Below, piece after piece: positions 34,821 to 43,111 of a DNA stretch of 64,000 nucleotides (the stretch's first letter is position 1; each line of letters begins with the position of its first letter). The position numbers and the translations under genes are program-made. The notes beneath the pieces were generated by a model. The model searched no databases and had not been told where the DNA came from. It worked only from the letters and a program-made list of their open reading frames with translations. The stretch is taken from positions 3,597,501 through 3,661,500 of the forward strand of contig CP126168.1 of assembly GCA_032881465.1 (NCBI GenBank). The letters run 5' to 3'. The stretch is from Parvibaculaceae bacterium PLY_AMNH_Bact1. GTDB taxonomy: Bacteria > Pseudomonadota > Alphaproteobacteria > Parvibaculales > Parvibaculaceae.

Positions 34821-35453
34821 TCAATGCGCCTCGCGCTCAATGAGCAGCTTCTTGGAAAGAACCTTGCCCGCATCATCAAGCTCATAGGCGATGGGTGCGC
34901 CTGTTGCGATATTGAGCTGAAGCACCTCTTCGCGGCTAAGCCCCTCAAGGTCCATAACCAATGCCCGAAGCGAATTCCCGTGAGCGGCAATGAGAACACG
35001 GTCGCCACCCAGAACCCGTGGCTTGATGGTCGCGTGATAATAGGGAAGAACGCGGTCTGCCGTATCCTTCAGGCTTTCGCCACCGGGAGGGGGTGTGTCA
35101 TAGGACCGGCGCCAGATATGCACCTGCTCTTCACCCCATTTTTCGCGGGCGTCATCTTTGTTGAGCCCTGCCAGGTCTCCATAGTCGCGCTCATTGAGCG
35201 CCTGATCGCAGATGATCTCCAGATCGGTCTGACCCAGCTCCTTCAGGATCGCATCATTGGTTTTCTGTGCGCGGCTGAGAACGGACGTAAACGAAACATC
35301 GAACTCATAGCCGCCTTCTTTCAGGGCCTGGCCCGCTTCAATCGCTTCTGCGCGACCTTGATCTGTGAGATCGGGATCTTTCCACCCGGTGAAAAGGTTC
35401 TTTTTGTTCCACTCACTTTGTCCATGCCGGACAAGCACAAGAAGATTGGCCAC
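34821..35453 (-). CDS. gpmA: 2,3-bisphosphoglycerate-dependent phosphoglycerate mutase
   Basis: Interconverts 3- and 2-phosphoglycerate. [18 protein letters not shown] with the phosphohistidine at residue 9, [24 protein letters not shown], and [10 protein letters not shown] with the second histidine. Its 210 residues correspond to the short alphaproteobacterial form. A composite repeat lies upstream, between it and dapB. Confidence 0.95.
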   Translation of the reverse strand: MANLLVLVRHGQSEWNKKNLFTGWKDPDLTDQGRAEAIEAGQALKEGGYEFDVSFTSVLSRAQKTNDAILKELGQTDLEIICDQALNERDYGDLAGLNKDDAREKWGEEQVHIWRRSYDTPPPGGESLKDTADRVLPYYHATIKPRVLGGDRVLIAAHGNSLRALVMDLEGLSREEVLQLNIATGAPIAYELDDAGKVLSKKLLIEREAH

Positions 35454-35473
35454 GCTTAAATTCCTATCGTTTT

Positions 35474-35574
35474 GAGCATTTCCAGGTGAAGTGGATCCGG
35501 TTCACCGTCCGGAAATGCGACATCCAAAAAAGATAGAGTGGTTCCAATGATCCATCAAAGATGGAACCGCTCTA
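35474..35574. repeat. Composite palindromic element, clearest copy
   Basis: First palindrome 35474-35521: GAGCATTTCCAGGTGAA facing TTCACCGTCCGGAAATGCGAC. Second 35534-35574: TAGAGTGGTTCCA facing TGGAACCGCTCTA, 12 of 13 pairs. Total 101 bp. The right end contributes the dapB stop codon (35572-35574). Confidence 0.75.
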
Positions 35575-36396
35575 GAAGTCTGAGAGCCCGAGCACATCGA
35601 GCATTGAAAAGAGACCGGGGCCTTTGCCTTGTCCCCAGCGTGCCGCCGCAAGCGCACCGCGGGCAAACAGCCCCCGGTCCTCGGCAATATGTGAGAGAGT
35701 AATGCGCTCATTTTCCGCGGCGAAAATAGCTGAATGCTCACCCACGACAGAGCCGCCCCGCAGCACCGCATAGCCGATATCGCCAGGCGTGCGTTCGCCG
35801 GTAATACCGTCGCGTCCACGATCTGCGACCACATCATGATTGATGCCCCGGCCATCGGCTGCTGCTTGCCCAAGCATTAAAGCCGTGCCTGAGGGTGCAT
35901 CCACTTTGTGCCGATGGTGCATCTCGAGAATTTCAATGTCCCAGTCCGCATCAAGTGTCTGAGCAACTTTGCGGGTAAGGGCAGTCAGCAGATTGACCCC
36001 AAGGCTCATATTGCCAGCTTTGACGATGGTCGCATGACGTGCGGCCGCTTCGATCTGCGCTTCCTGTTCTGCGTCAAATCCCGTTGTCGCGATTACATGG
36101 ACGATCCGCGCCTGCGCCGCGAGCGCCGCATATTCAACCGTCGCCGCTGGCACGGTGAAATCGATAATGGCATCTGCTTGGGCCACGAGTGGCAACGGGT
36201 CCTCAGTGATGGTGATACCCAGAGGCTCAGGCAGGCCCGCCAACGTTCCCGCGTCAGCACCCAACAATGCCGACCCTGCAGGCTCTGTTGCGCCGATGAG
36301 CCTCAAATCCGGTTTCTGTGCAATTTCAGCGATGAGCGTGCGGCCCATGCGCCCGGCCGCACCAGGAAGGACGATTTTAATCTCGCTATCGCTCAT
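35572..36396 (-). CDS. dapB: 4-hydroxy-tetrahydrodipicolinate reductase
   Basis: Reduces hydroxy-tetrahydrodipicolinate in lysine and meso-diaminopimelate synthesis. Nucleotide-binding [11 protein letters not shown] near the start, [14 protein letters not shown] with the catalytic lysine-histidine region, and a C-terminal [13 protein letters not shown]. The ATG at 36396 gives 274 residues. Its stop lies inside the right arm of a palindromic element, and another repeat lies upstream. Confidence 0.96.
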   Translation of the reverse strand: MSDSEIKIVLPGAAGRMGRTLIAEIAQKPDLRLIGATEPAGSALLGADAGTLAGLPEPLGITITEDPLPLVAQADAIIDFTVPAATVEYAALAAQARIVHVIATTGFDAEQEAQIEAAARHATIVKAGNMSLGVNLLTALTRKVAQTLDADWDIEILEMHHRHKVDAPSGTALMLGQAAADGRGINHDVVADRGRDGITGERTPGDIGYAVLRGGSVVGEHSAIFAAENERITLSHIAEDRGLFARGALAAARWGQGKGPGLFSMLDVLGLSDF

Positions 36397-36459
36397 CTGT
36401 TTTCTCCGCAAAGCAGGTCAGTCGAAACCGTCCGGACCGCTTATTCTCTGCGGGATATA

Positions 36460-36505
36460 GAGCATTTCCAGCTGAAGTTGAAGCATTTCAGCGTCTGGAC
36501 ACTTG
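36460..36505. repeat. Dispersed palindromic repeat, GAGCATTTCC type
   Basis: GAGCATTTCCAGCTGAAG facing TTTCAGCGTCTGGACACTTGAC. The right arm has decayed (GGACAC in place of GGAAATG). No second module follows. It lies between dapB and the divergent TetR gene. Confidence 0.65.
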
Positions 36506-36526
36506 ACGAAAGGCTCCGCACGCACT

Positions 36527-36557
36527 ACCTACGATTAGTAAGTTACTAAACGTAGGT
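36527..36557. promoter_or_regulatory. Inverted repeat, likely operator of the adjacent TetR gene
   Basis: 14-bp arms (ACCTACGATTAGTA and TACTAAACGTAGGT) with one mismatch and an AGT centre, ending four bases before the TetR ATG. A repressor bound here would block its own transcription and that of the two downstream genes. Confidence 0.6.
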
Positions 36558-36561
36558 TAAT

Positions 36562-37164
36562 ATGAGCCAGCTAGAAACAATACCCCGTCCGCGCCTCAGC
36601 CGAGCAGAACGTCGGCAGCAATTGTTGGATGTGGCCAGAACACTCATAGCAGAACAGGGTGCAGACGCCGTGACCCTCGCCCTTGTCGCAGAGCAGGCTG
36701 GTGTCTCAAAACCCATGGCCTACGACCACTTCGAGACACGCACAGGGCTTTTGCTGGCACTTCTCGAAGATGCTGATCGCCATTATGAAGGAGTCGCACG
36801 CGCGCGCATCGCCTCAGCACCGGAAACCGTTGAGGCGATCGCAGCAATCATCGCCGAAGCCTATATTGCCTGCGCTCTGGAAGCTGGGCCCGCCGCTGCC
36901 GCCCTCACAGCGGCCATCGAAGCAAATGGGGACGCCCGTGATGTAGGCCGCGCCTCAAGGGACTTGCACGCCAAACAGTTTGCGGAAGCCTTCGCGCCCG
37001 TTCTGTCTGAAGGGGACGCCCGCGCAAACCTCATTTTCATCGGTCTTGTTGCCGCCGCGAACACACTGTGTGCAGAGCTCACGGCTGGTCGGATTACCGA
37101 GCAAGCCGCCACCGAAACACTGACCCATCTTTTAACAACAAGCATCACGCCGCTGGTTCCCTGA
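36562..37164 (+). CDS. TetR family transcriptional regulator
   Basis: N-terminal helix-turn-helix RRQQLLDVARTLIAEQGADAVTLALVAEQAGVSKPMAYDHFETRTGLL (cited by its MAYDHF end), then an alanine-rich helical ligand domain. Its 200 residues are typical. It begins within a few bases of a strong inverted repeat, so autoregulation is likely. NmrA-like and MDR genes follow on the same strand, suggesting a reductase operon induced by an unknown small molecule. Confidence 0.9.
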   Translation: MSQLETIPRPRLSRAERRQQLLDVARTLIAEQGADAVTLALVAEQAGVSKPMAYDHFETRTGLLLALLEDADRHYEGVARARIASAPETVEAIAAIIAEAYIACALEAGPAAAALTAAIEANGDARDVGRASRDLHAKQFAEAFAPVLSEGDARANLIFIGLVAAANTLCAELTAGRITEQAATETLTHLLTTSITPLVP

Positions 37165-37198
37165 ACCGCTGCGCGCACGTCCTTAGAAAGGAAACATC

Positions 37199-38047
37199 AT
37201 GATCCTCCTTACCGGAGCAACAGGAAATGTCGGCAGCGAAATCGCCCGTCAGCTGATCGCTCAGAAAACACCCTTCCGCATCTATGTGCGTGACGCGGAA
37301 AAAGCCGCCGAAATGATCGGCCCCGATGGGTACGAAGTAGCACTGGGCGACTTCGATGATACCGCAGCGTTTGAGAAAGCCCTCATTGGCGTAGATGCGG
37401 TCTACATGGTCACCAATCAGAGTGATGCCTTCAAAACCGCACTTGCACGTATGACAGGCCAGCTACAAGCGGCAGGTGTGAAGCGGTTTGTGATGCTCTC
37501 GGCTGAATGCGACCCCGACAGTTCAGTCTTCTTCGTGCGCCGCACCGGAGAGCTGGAAGAGATTGTAAAGGCGGCAGACCTACCATGGACATTCCTGCGG
37601 CCCGATTGGTTCATGCAGAACTTTGCAGGCTTTGTCGCCATGGGCATGGTGGCCTTCCCCGCAGGTCCCGGCAAAACCAGCTTTGTGGATGTGCGCGACG
37701 TCGCAGAGATCGCGATCAAGGCCCTCACCGAAGATGGGCACACCCAACGCGTCTACCGCCTCACCGGCCCTGATCCCATGACTTTTGAAGGAGCAGCAAA
37801 CCGGATCAGTGTCGCGTTAGGTCGGGACGTGCCCTTTGTCGGCATCACACCAGATGACCTGCGTAACGCATTGATCGAACAAGGCGCTGAAACCTGGTAT
37901 GCCGACATGAACGCGGAGATGACATTTGCCGTCCGCGAAGGCTTCACCTTCAACCCGTCCAACGACATTGAATTTTTGCTAGGTCGCAAACCCCGGTCTA
38001 TTGAGATCTATGTGGCAGATCACGCCGACCAAATGAGTGCTGAATGA
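37199..38047 (+). CDS. NmrA-like NAD(P)-binding reductase
   Basis: Atypical short-chain dehydrogenase with the N-terminal LLTGATGNVGSEIARQL Rossmann motif, FDDTAAFEKALIGVDAVYMVT, RFVMLSAE and WTFLRPDWFMQNF. These are features of the NmrA/QorB group that reduce quinones or act as redox sensors. 282 residues. It follows the TetR gene by 34 bp, and its stop overlaps the start of the MDR gene (ATGA). Confidence 0.88.
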   Translation: MILLTGATGNVGSEIARQLIAQKTPFRIYVRDAEKAAEMIGPDGYEVALGDFDDTAAFEKALIGVDAVYMVTNQSDAFKTALARMTGQLQAAGVKRFVMLSAECDPDSSVFFVRRTGELEEIVKAADLPWTFLRPDWFMQNFAGFVAMGMVAFPAGPGKTSFVDVRDVAEIAIKALTEDGHTQRVYRLTGPDPMTFEGAANRISVALGRDVPFVGITPDDLRNALIEQGAETWYADMNAEMTFAVREGFTFNPSNDIEFLLGRKPRSIEIYVADHADQMSAE

Positions 38048-38991
38048 AAGCCCTGAGCTTCGATGTACCAAAAGGTGCAGGTCGTCCCACTCTGAAACTC
38101 GTCAATGTGCCAAAGCCAAAACCGGCGAGGGGAGACGTTCTGGTGCGTGTCACCCATGCAGGCCTCAATCATGGTGACTATGAAACTTGGACAGGGAAGC
38201 AGAATAAGACCCTGCACAAACGTCTGAAAACCAGTCCTGTGCTCACTGGCATTGAGATGGCAGGTGTCGCCGAAAGCGATGGAAAGACCATCAAAAAGGG
38301 AGACCTGGTCTACGGATATACAAACATCTTCAAGGGGCCTTGGTTCCATGGAGAATTTGTCGCGCTGAAAGAAACCAATTTGGCGAAGCTCCCAACCGGT
38401 ATGACACCCGAAGGCGCGGCTGCCCTGGTCGGCGGGGCGGTGACATCTATCGCTGCGCTAGAACGGATCGCCAAAACCAAGCCAGGCGACCAACTTCTGG
38501 TGACTGGCGCAACCGGCAGCGTCGGCGTAACCGCCCTTCAGCTTGCTAAACATCTGGGCGCAATGGTCACTGCCATCTGCCATTCGTCTCAAGTAGACTT
38601 TGCGCGAAGCCAGGGCGCCGCAACAGCGCTCGCTTATGACACCAAGGAACAGCTTCCACAAGAAAACCAGTTCGACACGATCTTTGATACAGCACCGTCA
38701 CTATCCTTCTCGAAGGCGCTTCCCTTTCTAAAGCCCAGCGGCACCTACGTTACGACCATGCCGCATCTGGACGTGAAAGGATTTCTGCGCGCACTTGTTT
38801 CAAGGCGCAAGTGGGGGTTTCTCTTAGAGAGTGACACCGACCAGAAACGATTGGCCCGCCTATCGGAATTGATGGGGGCGGGTATTTTCACACCAGTTGT
38901 TGATAGTTCCTACGGGCTTGAAGAGGCCACGCAAGCGTTTGCGCGTCAGGAAGAACGTGGCAAGCGGGGCAAGATCATTCTCACCATATAA
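38044..38991 (+). CDS. Zinc-independent MDR family oxidoreductase
   Basis: Quinone oxidoreductase-like medium-chain dehydrogenase of 315 residues. GroES-like N-terminal domain (GDVLVRVTHAGLNHGDYETW), then the cofactor motif VTGATGSVGVTALQLAK near residue 155, and a C-terminal EEATQAFARQEERGKRGKIIL. The zinc cysteines are absent. It is translationally coupled to the NmrA gene by an ATGA overlap, so the two may act on the same substrate. Confidence 0.88.
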   Translation: MKALSFDVPKGAGRPTLKLVNVPKPKPARGDVLVRVTHAGLNHGDYETWTGKQNKTLHKRLKTSPVLTGIEMAGVAESDGKTIKKGDLVYGYTNIFKGPWFHGEFVALKETNLAKLPTGMTPEGAAALVGGAVTSIAALERIAKTKPGDQLLVTGATGSVGVTALQLAKHLGAMVTAICHSSQVDFARSQGAATALAYDTKEQLPQENQFDTIFDTAPSLSFSKALPFLKPSGTYVTTMPHLDVKGFLRALVSRRKWGFLLESDTDQKRLARLSELMGAGIFTPVVDSSYGLEEATQAFARQEERGKRGKIILTI

Positions 38992-39003
38992 GCCTTGATG
39001 GAG

Positions 39004-39127
39004 TCAAAACGGTCCGACTGTCCCGTAAGAGAGAAAGCCGAACCGTTGAACTGACTATGAGGAACAGGATCAGTCAGAAAGGATAGATCCGAGGCATTCT
39101 CTCTTTGTCAGAGTGAATGCCTCGGAT
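39004..39127 (+). ncRNA. Candidate small RNA or conserved 3' element, copy A
   Basis: Shares a block with 42995-43105, about 80 per cent identical over 45 bases, centred on CTGACTATGAGGAACAGGAT. CTGACT (39051-39056) pairs with AGTCAG (39072-39077), leaving TGAGGAACAGG in the loop. A strong hairpin follows 10 bases later. No ORF. The strand and whether it is transcribed separately are unknown. Confidence 0.35.
39087..39127 (-). terminator. Terminator of the first porin gene
   Basis: ATCCGAGGCATTC (39087-39099) pairs perfectly with GAATGCCTCGGAT (39115-39127). CTCT/AGAG continues the stem to a TTGTC loop. It lies 7 bp past the porin stop. Downstream sequence on the minus strand is only mildly T-rich; on the plus strand it is GTTTGATTT, so it may serve both directions. 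Confidence 0.8.
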
Positions 39128-39134
39128 GTTTGAT

Positions 39135-40481
39135 TTAGAAGTCGAGCTGCAGACGGGTCCCAACGAAATCGACTTCCGTATCAGCTGTGCCTGCTGCCGT
39201 TGTGAAGTCGTACTCGGCATTGCCGTAGTTCAACATTGCACGAACATAAGGGTTGAAATAATAATTGACGCCCACGGTAAGTGCTGTGGTTTCAGACGCA
39301 GCGGTACCGAAACCTGCATCATCCATGTCGATCATTTCATAACGTGCAGCGACCTCAATGGCGCCATCACCCTTCACACGACCAAAAACACCTTTGTCCG
39401 TATTGTAGGGGCGGGTTTCTCCTGTCAGGAAATAGCTTGCCATTGCGTACCAGCCGCTGAAGTCGACGTCAGCGGCGCCTGCGCCATTGCCTTCAAGCGT
39501 TGACATGTAGTACTCGCCTTGCGCGCTGAAGGGGCCAAACACCACTGCAGCTTCAGCACCGACAGTCGTCTGACCTTCCGCCACCGTCACACCGGTATCA
39601 ACATAGCGCGTTCCGTTGTGGAAGTTGCGTAGCCGGATACGCGGACCGGAATTGTCATCAAAAGTACGATAGGTTCCGGACACGCCAAGATGTACGGTCT
39701 GCCTCGCTTCAACAATCGGTGCGTAGGTGCCGCGTGCTGTAAATGCGAGATCAGTGGTTGTGGTATCACTGCCATTATCAATGCCGCTCGTAAAGATACC
39801 TCCCCGCAAGGTGAAGTTCTCAGCACTTGCGCCAAGGCTTGCCCCAAGCTGACGACCAGCAGCGAAGGTGTCGCTCACCATCGCCCGCTCCATGAACGTC
39901 ACATATTTAGACGATGTCTGCTGTTCCAGGCCCTGTGGTTCTTTGTGGTTCCCGAAAATCGCTTTCAGTCCGGCAACCTTCGTACTGATATAGGCATCCT
40001 TGATAGCGACACCATTGCTCGCAAAGTCAATCTGCAGTTTGTATTTCCAGTCGCCTGCGACCTTACCGGCTGCGAAGAACCGAGCGCGGCGGATTTCAGC
40101 GCCGCCACCGCTTGTATCAGCAGCACCAGTACGGTCTGCCTCGGCAAGGAAGGCATCAAGCATCAACCGACCACCAAAGCGGATGGACCAATTGCCATCA
40201 CGGCTGGTGATCTGAAGCTTGCGGCTGTCGAAACTTGGGAGATTGGCAAGGCTTGTGGAAGCCGCTTCGAGCTCTGCAAGCTTTCCGTCACGCTCCTGCA
40301 TCTGTGCTTTGAGTTCACGCAACTCATGCTCAAGTGCATCAATGCGCGAGTTGACGTCATAGCCTGCGAACGCACTGCTCGCAGTGCCAATTGTCAGCGC
40401 TGTCGCCAATAACAGGTTGGATCCACAACGCTTAAGTGTTTGTTTTGGTCCGCGGTTACAGTCAATTTTGGTCGTATTCAT
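39135..40481 (-). CDS. OprO/OprP-like porin
   Basis: Outer-membrane beta-barrel porin of the phosphate/polyphosphate-selective family, 448 residues. Signal peptide about 1-39, ending SSAFA before GYDV. The mature N-terminus is a coiled coil (SRIDALEHELRELKAQMQE, residues 44-62). The barrel ends in the typical terminal phenylalanine (VGTRLQLDF). It is paralogous to the porin at 43112-44416, and both surround a chemoreceptor gene. I find no Pho box before this copy, but an inverted repeat lies in its 5' leader. Specificity for phosphate is inferred. Confidence 0.9.
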   Translation of the reverse strand: MNTTKIDCNRGPKQTLKRCGSNLLLATALTIGTASSAFAGYDVNSRIDALEHELRELKAQMQERDGKLAELEAASTSLANLPSFDSRKLQITSRDGNWSIRFGGRLMLDAFLAEADRTGAADTSGGGAEIRRARFFAAGKVAGDWKYKLQIDFASNGVAIKDAYISTKVAGLKAIFGNHKEPQGLEQQTSSKYVTFMERAMVSDTFAAGRQLGASLGASAENFTLRGGIFTSGIDNGSDTTTTDLAFTARGTYAPIVEARQTVHLGVSGTYRTFDDNSGPRIRLRNFHNGTRYVDTGVTVAEGQTTVGAEAAVVFGPFSAQGEYYMSTLEGNGAGAADVDFSGWYAMASYFLTGETRPYNTDKGVFGRVKGDGAIEVAARYEMIDMDDAGFGTAASETTALTVGVNYYFNPYVRAMLNYGNAEYDFTTAAGTADTEVDFVGTRLQLDF

Positions 40482-40507
40482 AGTGCCCCTCAGGATTTAA
40501 TGCCCTT

Positions 40508-40528
40508 GTGCAGACAATGGGTCTGCAC
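40508..40528. promoter_or_regulatory. Perfect inverted repeat in the leader of the first porin
   Basis: GTGCAGAC and GTCTGCAC around AATGG, 27 bp upstream of the porin ATG. Either an operator or an mRNA hairpin. Confidence 0.5.
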
Positions 40529-40758
40529 CAAAACGGACTTAGAACCTAAGGGGTAAAAATTGAAAAAAGACTAAACTTAGCTTAAAGACAGAATTTTGGG
40601 ACACGGTTACCCAAAATTTGAACGCCCGACATCGAATGGCAAGCGAGGTCTGCCTCTACGGTCAGAAAACCATATACACCCTTAGGTGGACTTAGAGGAA
40701 TCTTAAGAGCTCTCCGATAGCTGTAAATGACTCGAAGGCGTGGCAGTCCGTTGAGTGC

Positions 40759-42993
40759 ATGAGTGAAGCAAGCCGCTGGGTGAGAGCGATGAAAAAATTG
40801 AATGCGGATGGTGTCGTCGACAGACTGACGGCAATGTTGGGGTTTCTTAATTCTCTTAAGGTTTCGGTCCGAATAGGAATTCTCGCAGCCATGGGCGTGG
40901 CGAGCGTTGTGATCCTCGGGACGACATATGTCGCGGGAGATATAAGTACCAGCGCCGCCGCAGCCGACCAGCAAGACAATGCTGAACTCGCTCAATTGGC
41001 CATGTCGGTCGAAATTGGGGCGCTTCAGATGCGCCGCAATGAAAAAGATTTTCTCCTTCGCAAAGACATGAAATATGTCGAGCGCTATGAAGAGTCCGCA
41101 TTGAATGTTCTGACATCCCTTGATGCCATGAAGAGCTTGTCTGCAGCCGCGGACGTTAAGTCTGAGATTGAGACCATCGAGCAGGGCATCACCGCGCATA
41201 TTGGCCAGTTTAGATCTGTTGTCAGCCTAACCCAGCAACTCGGTCTTGATGAAAACCAGGGCGTTCAGGGCAGGTTGCGGGCCGCAGTGCAGGCAATTGA
41301 AACGAAACTCGAAGAAGCTGATCTGAACGTACTAGCCATTAAGATGCTGATGATGCGCCGCCATGAGAAAGACTTCATGCTGCGGGGCGCTGAGAAATAC
41401 ATCAGCCAAATTGACGCCCGACGTGCTGAGTTTGATGTTCTTCTGGCAGACCTGGAACAAGCACAAGTCGCTGAAGTCCCTGTTGTTGCTGAAACCCCAG
41501 CAATTGTTGACGTGCCTCTCTCTGTTGATCCGCTCGGGGCGGGTAACGCCACAGACGGGTCGGAAGCAGAGGGAGCAGCCGATATCGAGCTGCTTCCGCA
41601 GGTTGTAGCTGCGCCAGTGCCAGCTGTCGTCGCGGCCCCGCTTGCACCGACATTGCCGGATGGGTTTAGCCGTGAGGTCTCCAGCTTGATGGATAGCTAT
41701 CAGGCGGGCGTTCACCGCTATGCCGATACCCACCTGAGAGCAGCGGCGGAAACGAAGAAGTTAAGTGCCATTTTTGCAGATATGGTTCCGGCATTCGAAC
41801 GCACGCTTGGCGTTGCGGGACTGGGTCTGGACGAAGCGGAACAAGCACTGGCCGCCTCCAAATCGTTCACAGGAACGGTGTTCCTGACCGTCGGCTTCCT
41901 TGTTCTGGGCGTCGTCTCACTCTTTGGCTTCGCAGTCGGACGCAGCATCACGGATTCGCTGCAACGGATGACATCTTCCATGTCCAACCTGGCAGATGGG
42001 AACACAGAGCTTAAGGTGCCCTATCTCGATGATAAGCACGAGATTGGCGAGATGGCTCAGGCAGTTGAAGTCTTCCGTAGAAACGCAATCGAACGCCAAA
42101 AGCTCGAAGCAGAACAGGCGGAGCACCAGGCGGCACGCGAGCAACGCACGCGAAAAATGGAAGAGATGATTTCGTCATTCGACTCCAAGGTCTCGACGCT
42201 TCTGAATTCCGTATCGGCGGCATCGTCAGATCTTCACGAAACCGCTGGATCAATGACGCGCACGGCAGAGCGGACAAGCTCCGGCGCGAGCGCCGCAGCG
42301 AGCGCTGCGGAGTCAGCGTCTGAAAATGTACAAACAGTTGCCTCAGCTGCTGAGGAGTTGCATAGCGCTATCGCTGAAATTGGCCGCCAGGTAACGCAAT
42401 CATCCGACCTTACACGTCGGACAACAGACGAAGCTGAGAAAACCAGCGCCACCATGAACCATCTCGCCGAGGCGGCGAATAAGATTGGCACGGTGGTGAG
42501 CCTTATTCAGGACATCGCAGAACAGACCAATCTCTTGGCGCTTAACGCAACTATTGAAGCGGCGCGTGCCGGTGATGCAGGCAAAGGGTTTGCGGTTGTT
42601 GCCGGTGAGGTGAAATCCCTGGCCAACCAGACCGCCAAGGCGACGGAGGAAATCAGTCAGCAGATCTCAACCATGCAGTCTTCGACAGAGGACGCTGTTT
42701 CAGCAATCGAAACCGTCAACAACATGATTTCGCAAATGTCGGAAATCTCGACAGCTATTTCGAGTGCGGTAGAGGAACAAGGCGCTGCCACGCAGGAGAT
42801 TGCAGGCAGCGTTCAGGAGGCGGCTAAGGGAACGTCGGAAGTCACATCCAATATTTCCGAGGTCGACGCAGTCACTGGCGAGAATACGCATGCAGCCAAG
42901 CAGGTAACGGACTTTGCGTCTGACCTGTCAGCGCAATCTGATGGATTGAAGAAAGAGATCGAAGGTTTCCTCGGGTCGGTCAAAGCGGCTTAG
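40759..42993 (+). CDS. Methyl-accepting chemotaxis protein with HBM-type sensor domain
   Basis: 744 residues. TM1 about 36-58, a periplasmic helical region with two copies of a RR(N/H)EKDF(L/M)LR motif (near 93 and 197) typical of helical bimodular (HBM) ligand domains, TM2 about 370-395, HAMP about 395-450, and a signalling domain whose hairpin tip is [18 protein letters not shown] (near 588). Residues about 232-290 form an Ala/Val/Pro-rich insertion within the sensor. It ends without a CheR-binding pentapeptide. ATG 40759 lacks a good ribosome binding site; ATG 40789 follows GGTGAGAG and may be the true start. It lies between two porins. Confidence 0.92.
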   Translation: MSEASRWVRAMKKLNADGVVDRLTAMLGFLNSLKVSVRIGILAAMGVASVVILGTTYVAGDISTSAAAADQQDNAELAQLAMSVEIGALQMRRNEKDFLLRKDMKYVERYEESALNVLTSLDAMKSLSAAADVKSEIETIEQGITAHIGQFRSVVSLTQQLGLDENQGVQGRLRAAVQAIETKLEEADLNVLAIKMLMMRRHEKDFMLRGAEKYISQIDARRAEFDVLLADLEQAQVAEVPVVAETPAIVDVPLSVDPLGAGNATDGSEAEGAADIELLPQVVAAPVPAVVAAPLAPTLPDGFSREVSSLMDSYQAGVHRYADTHLRAAAETKKLSAIFADMVPAFERTLGVAGLGLDEAEQALAASKSFTGTVFLTVGFLVLGVVSLFGFAVGRSITDSLQRMTSSMSNLADGNTELKVPYLDDKHEIGEMAQAVEVFRRNAIERQKLEAEQAEHQAAREQRTRKMEEMISSFDSKVSTLLNSVSAASSDLHETAGSMTRTAERTSSGASAAASAAESASENVQTVASAAEELHSAIAEIGRQVTQSSDLTRRTTDEAEKTSATMNHLAEAANKIGTVVSLIQDIAEQTNLLALNATIEAARAGDAGKGFAVVAGEVKSLANQTAKATEEISQQISTMQSSTEDAVSAIETVNNMISQMSEISTAISSAVEEQGAATQEIAGSVQEAAKGTSEVTSNISEVDAVTGENTHAAKQVTDFASDLSAQSDGLKKEIEGFLGSVKAA

Positions 42994-42994
42994 A

Positions 42995-43105
42995 AACAGA
43001 AACGGCCCGGCCCACATTAGAGGGAGACCGGACCGTCGAGCTGACTGTGAGGAACAGATTCAGCGACTTAGTTAGCCAAGGTGCTTTAGAGCACCTTGGC
43101 TTTTT
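42995..43105 (+). ncRNA. Candidate small RNA or conserved 3' element, copy B
   Basis: Counterpart of the block at 39004-39127, with the shared CTGACTGTGAGGAACAGATTCAG (43041-43063, within 20 bases of core). GTCG (43035) and CTGA (43041) pair with TCAG (43060) and CGAC (43064), so the hairpin is kept with different bases. A strong hairpin and T-run follow at 43075-43105. On the plus strand this has the look of a small RNA with its own terminator, but it may just be the 3' UTR of the chemoreceptor gene. Confidence 0.35.
43075..43105 (+). terminator. Rho-independent terminator after the chemoreceptor
   Basis: GCCAAGGTGCT and AGCACCTTGGC pair perfectly (11 bp) around TTAG, followed by TTTTT. A textbook terminator on the plus strand. 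It also lies 7 bp beyond the second porin's stop and can fold on the minus strand. Confidence 0.9.
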
Positions 43106-43111
43106 CGTATC

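Noticed and set aside
40482-40758. Looked for a Pho box before the first porin or the chemoreceptor
   Set aside because: No pair of CTGTCA(T/C)-like 7-mers 11 bp apart on either strand.
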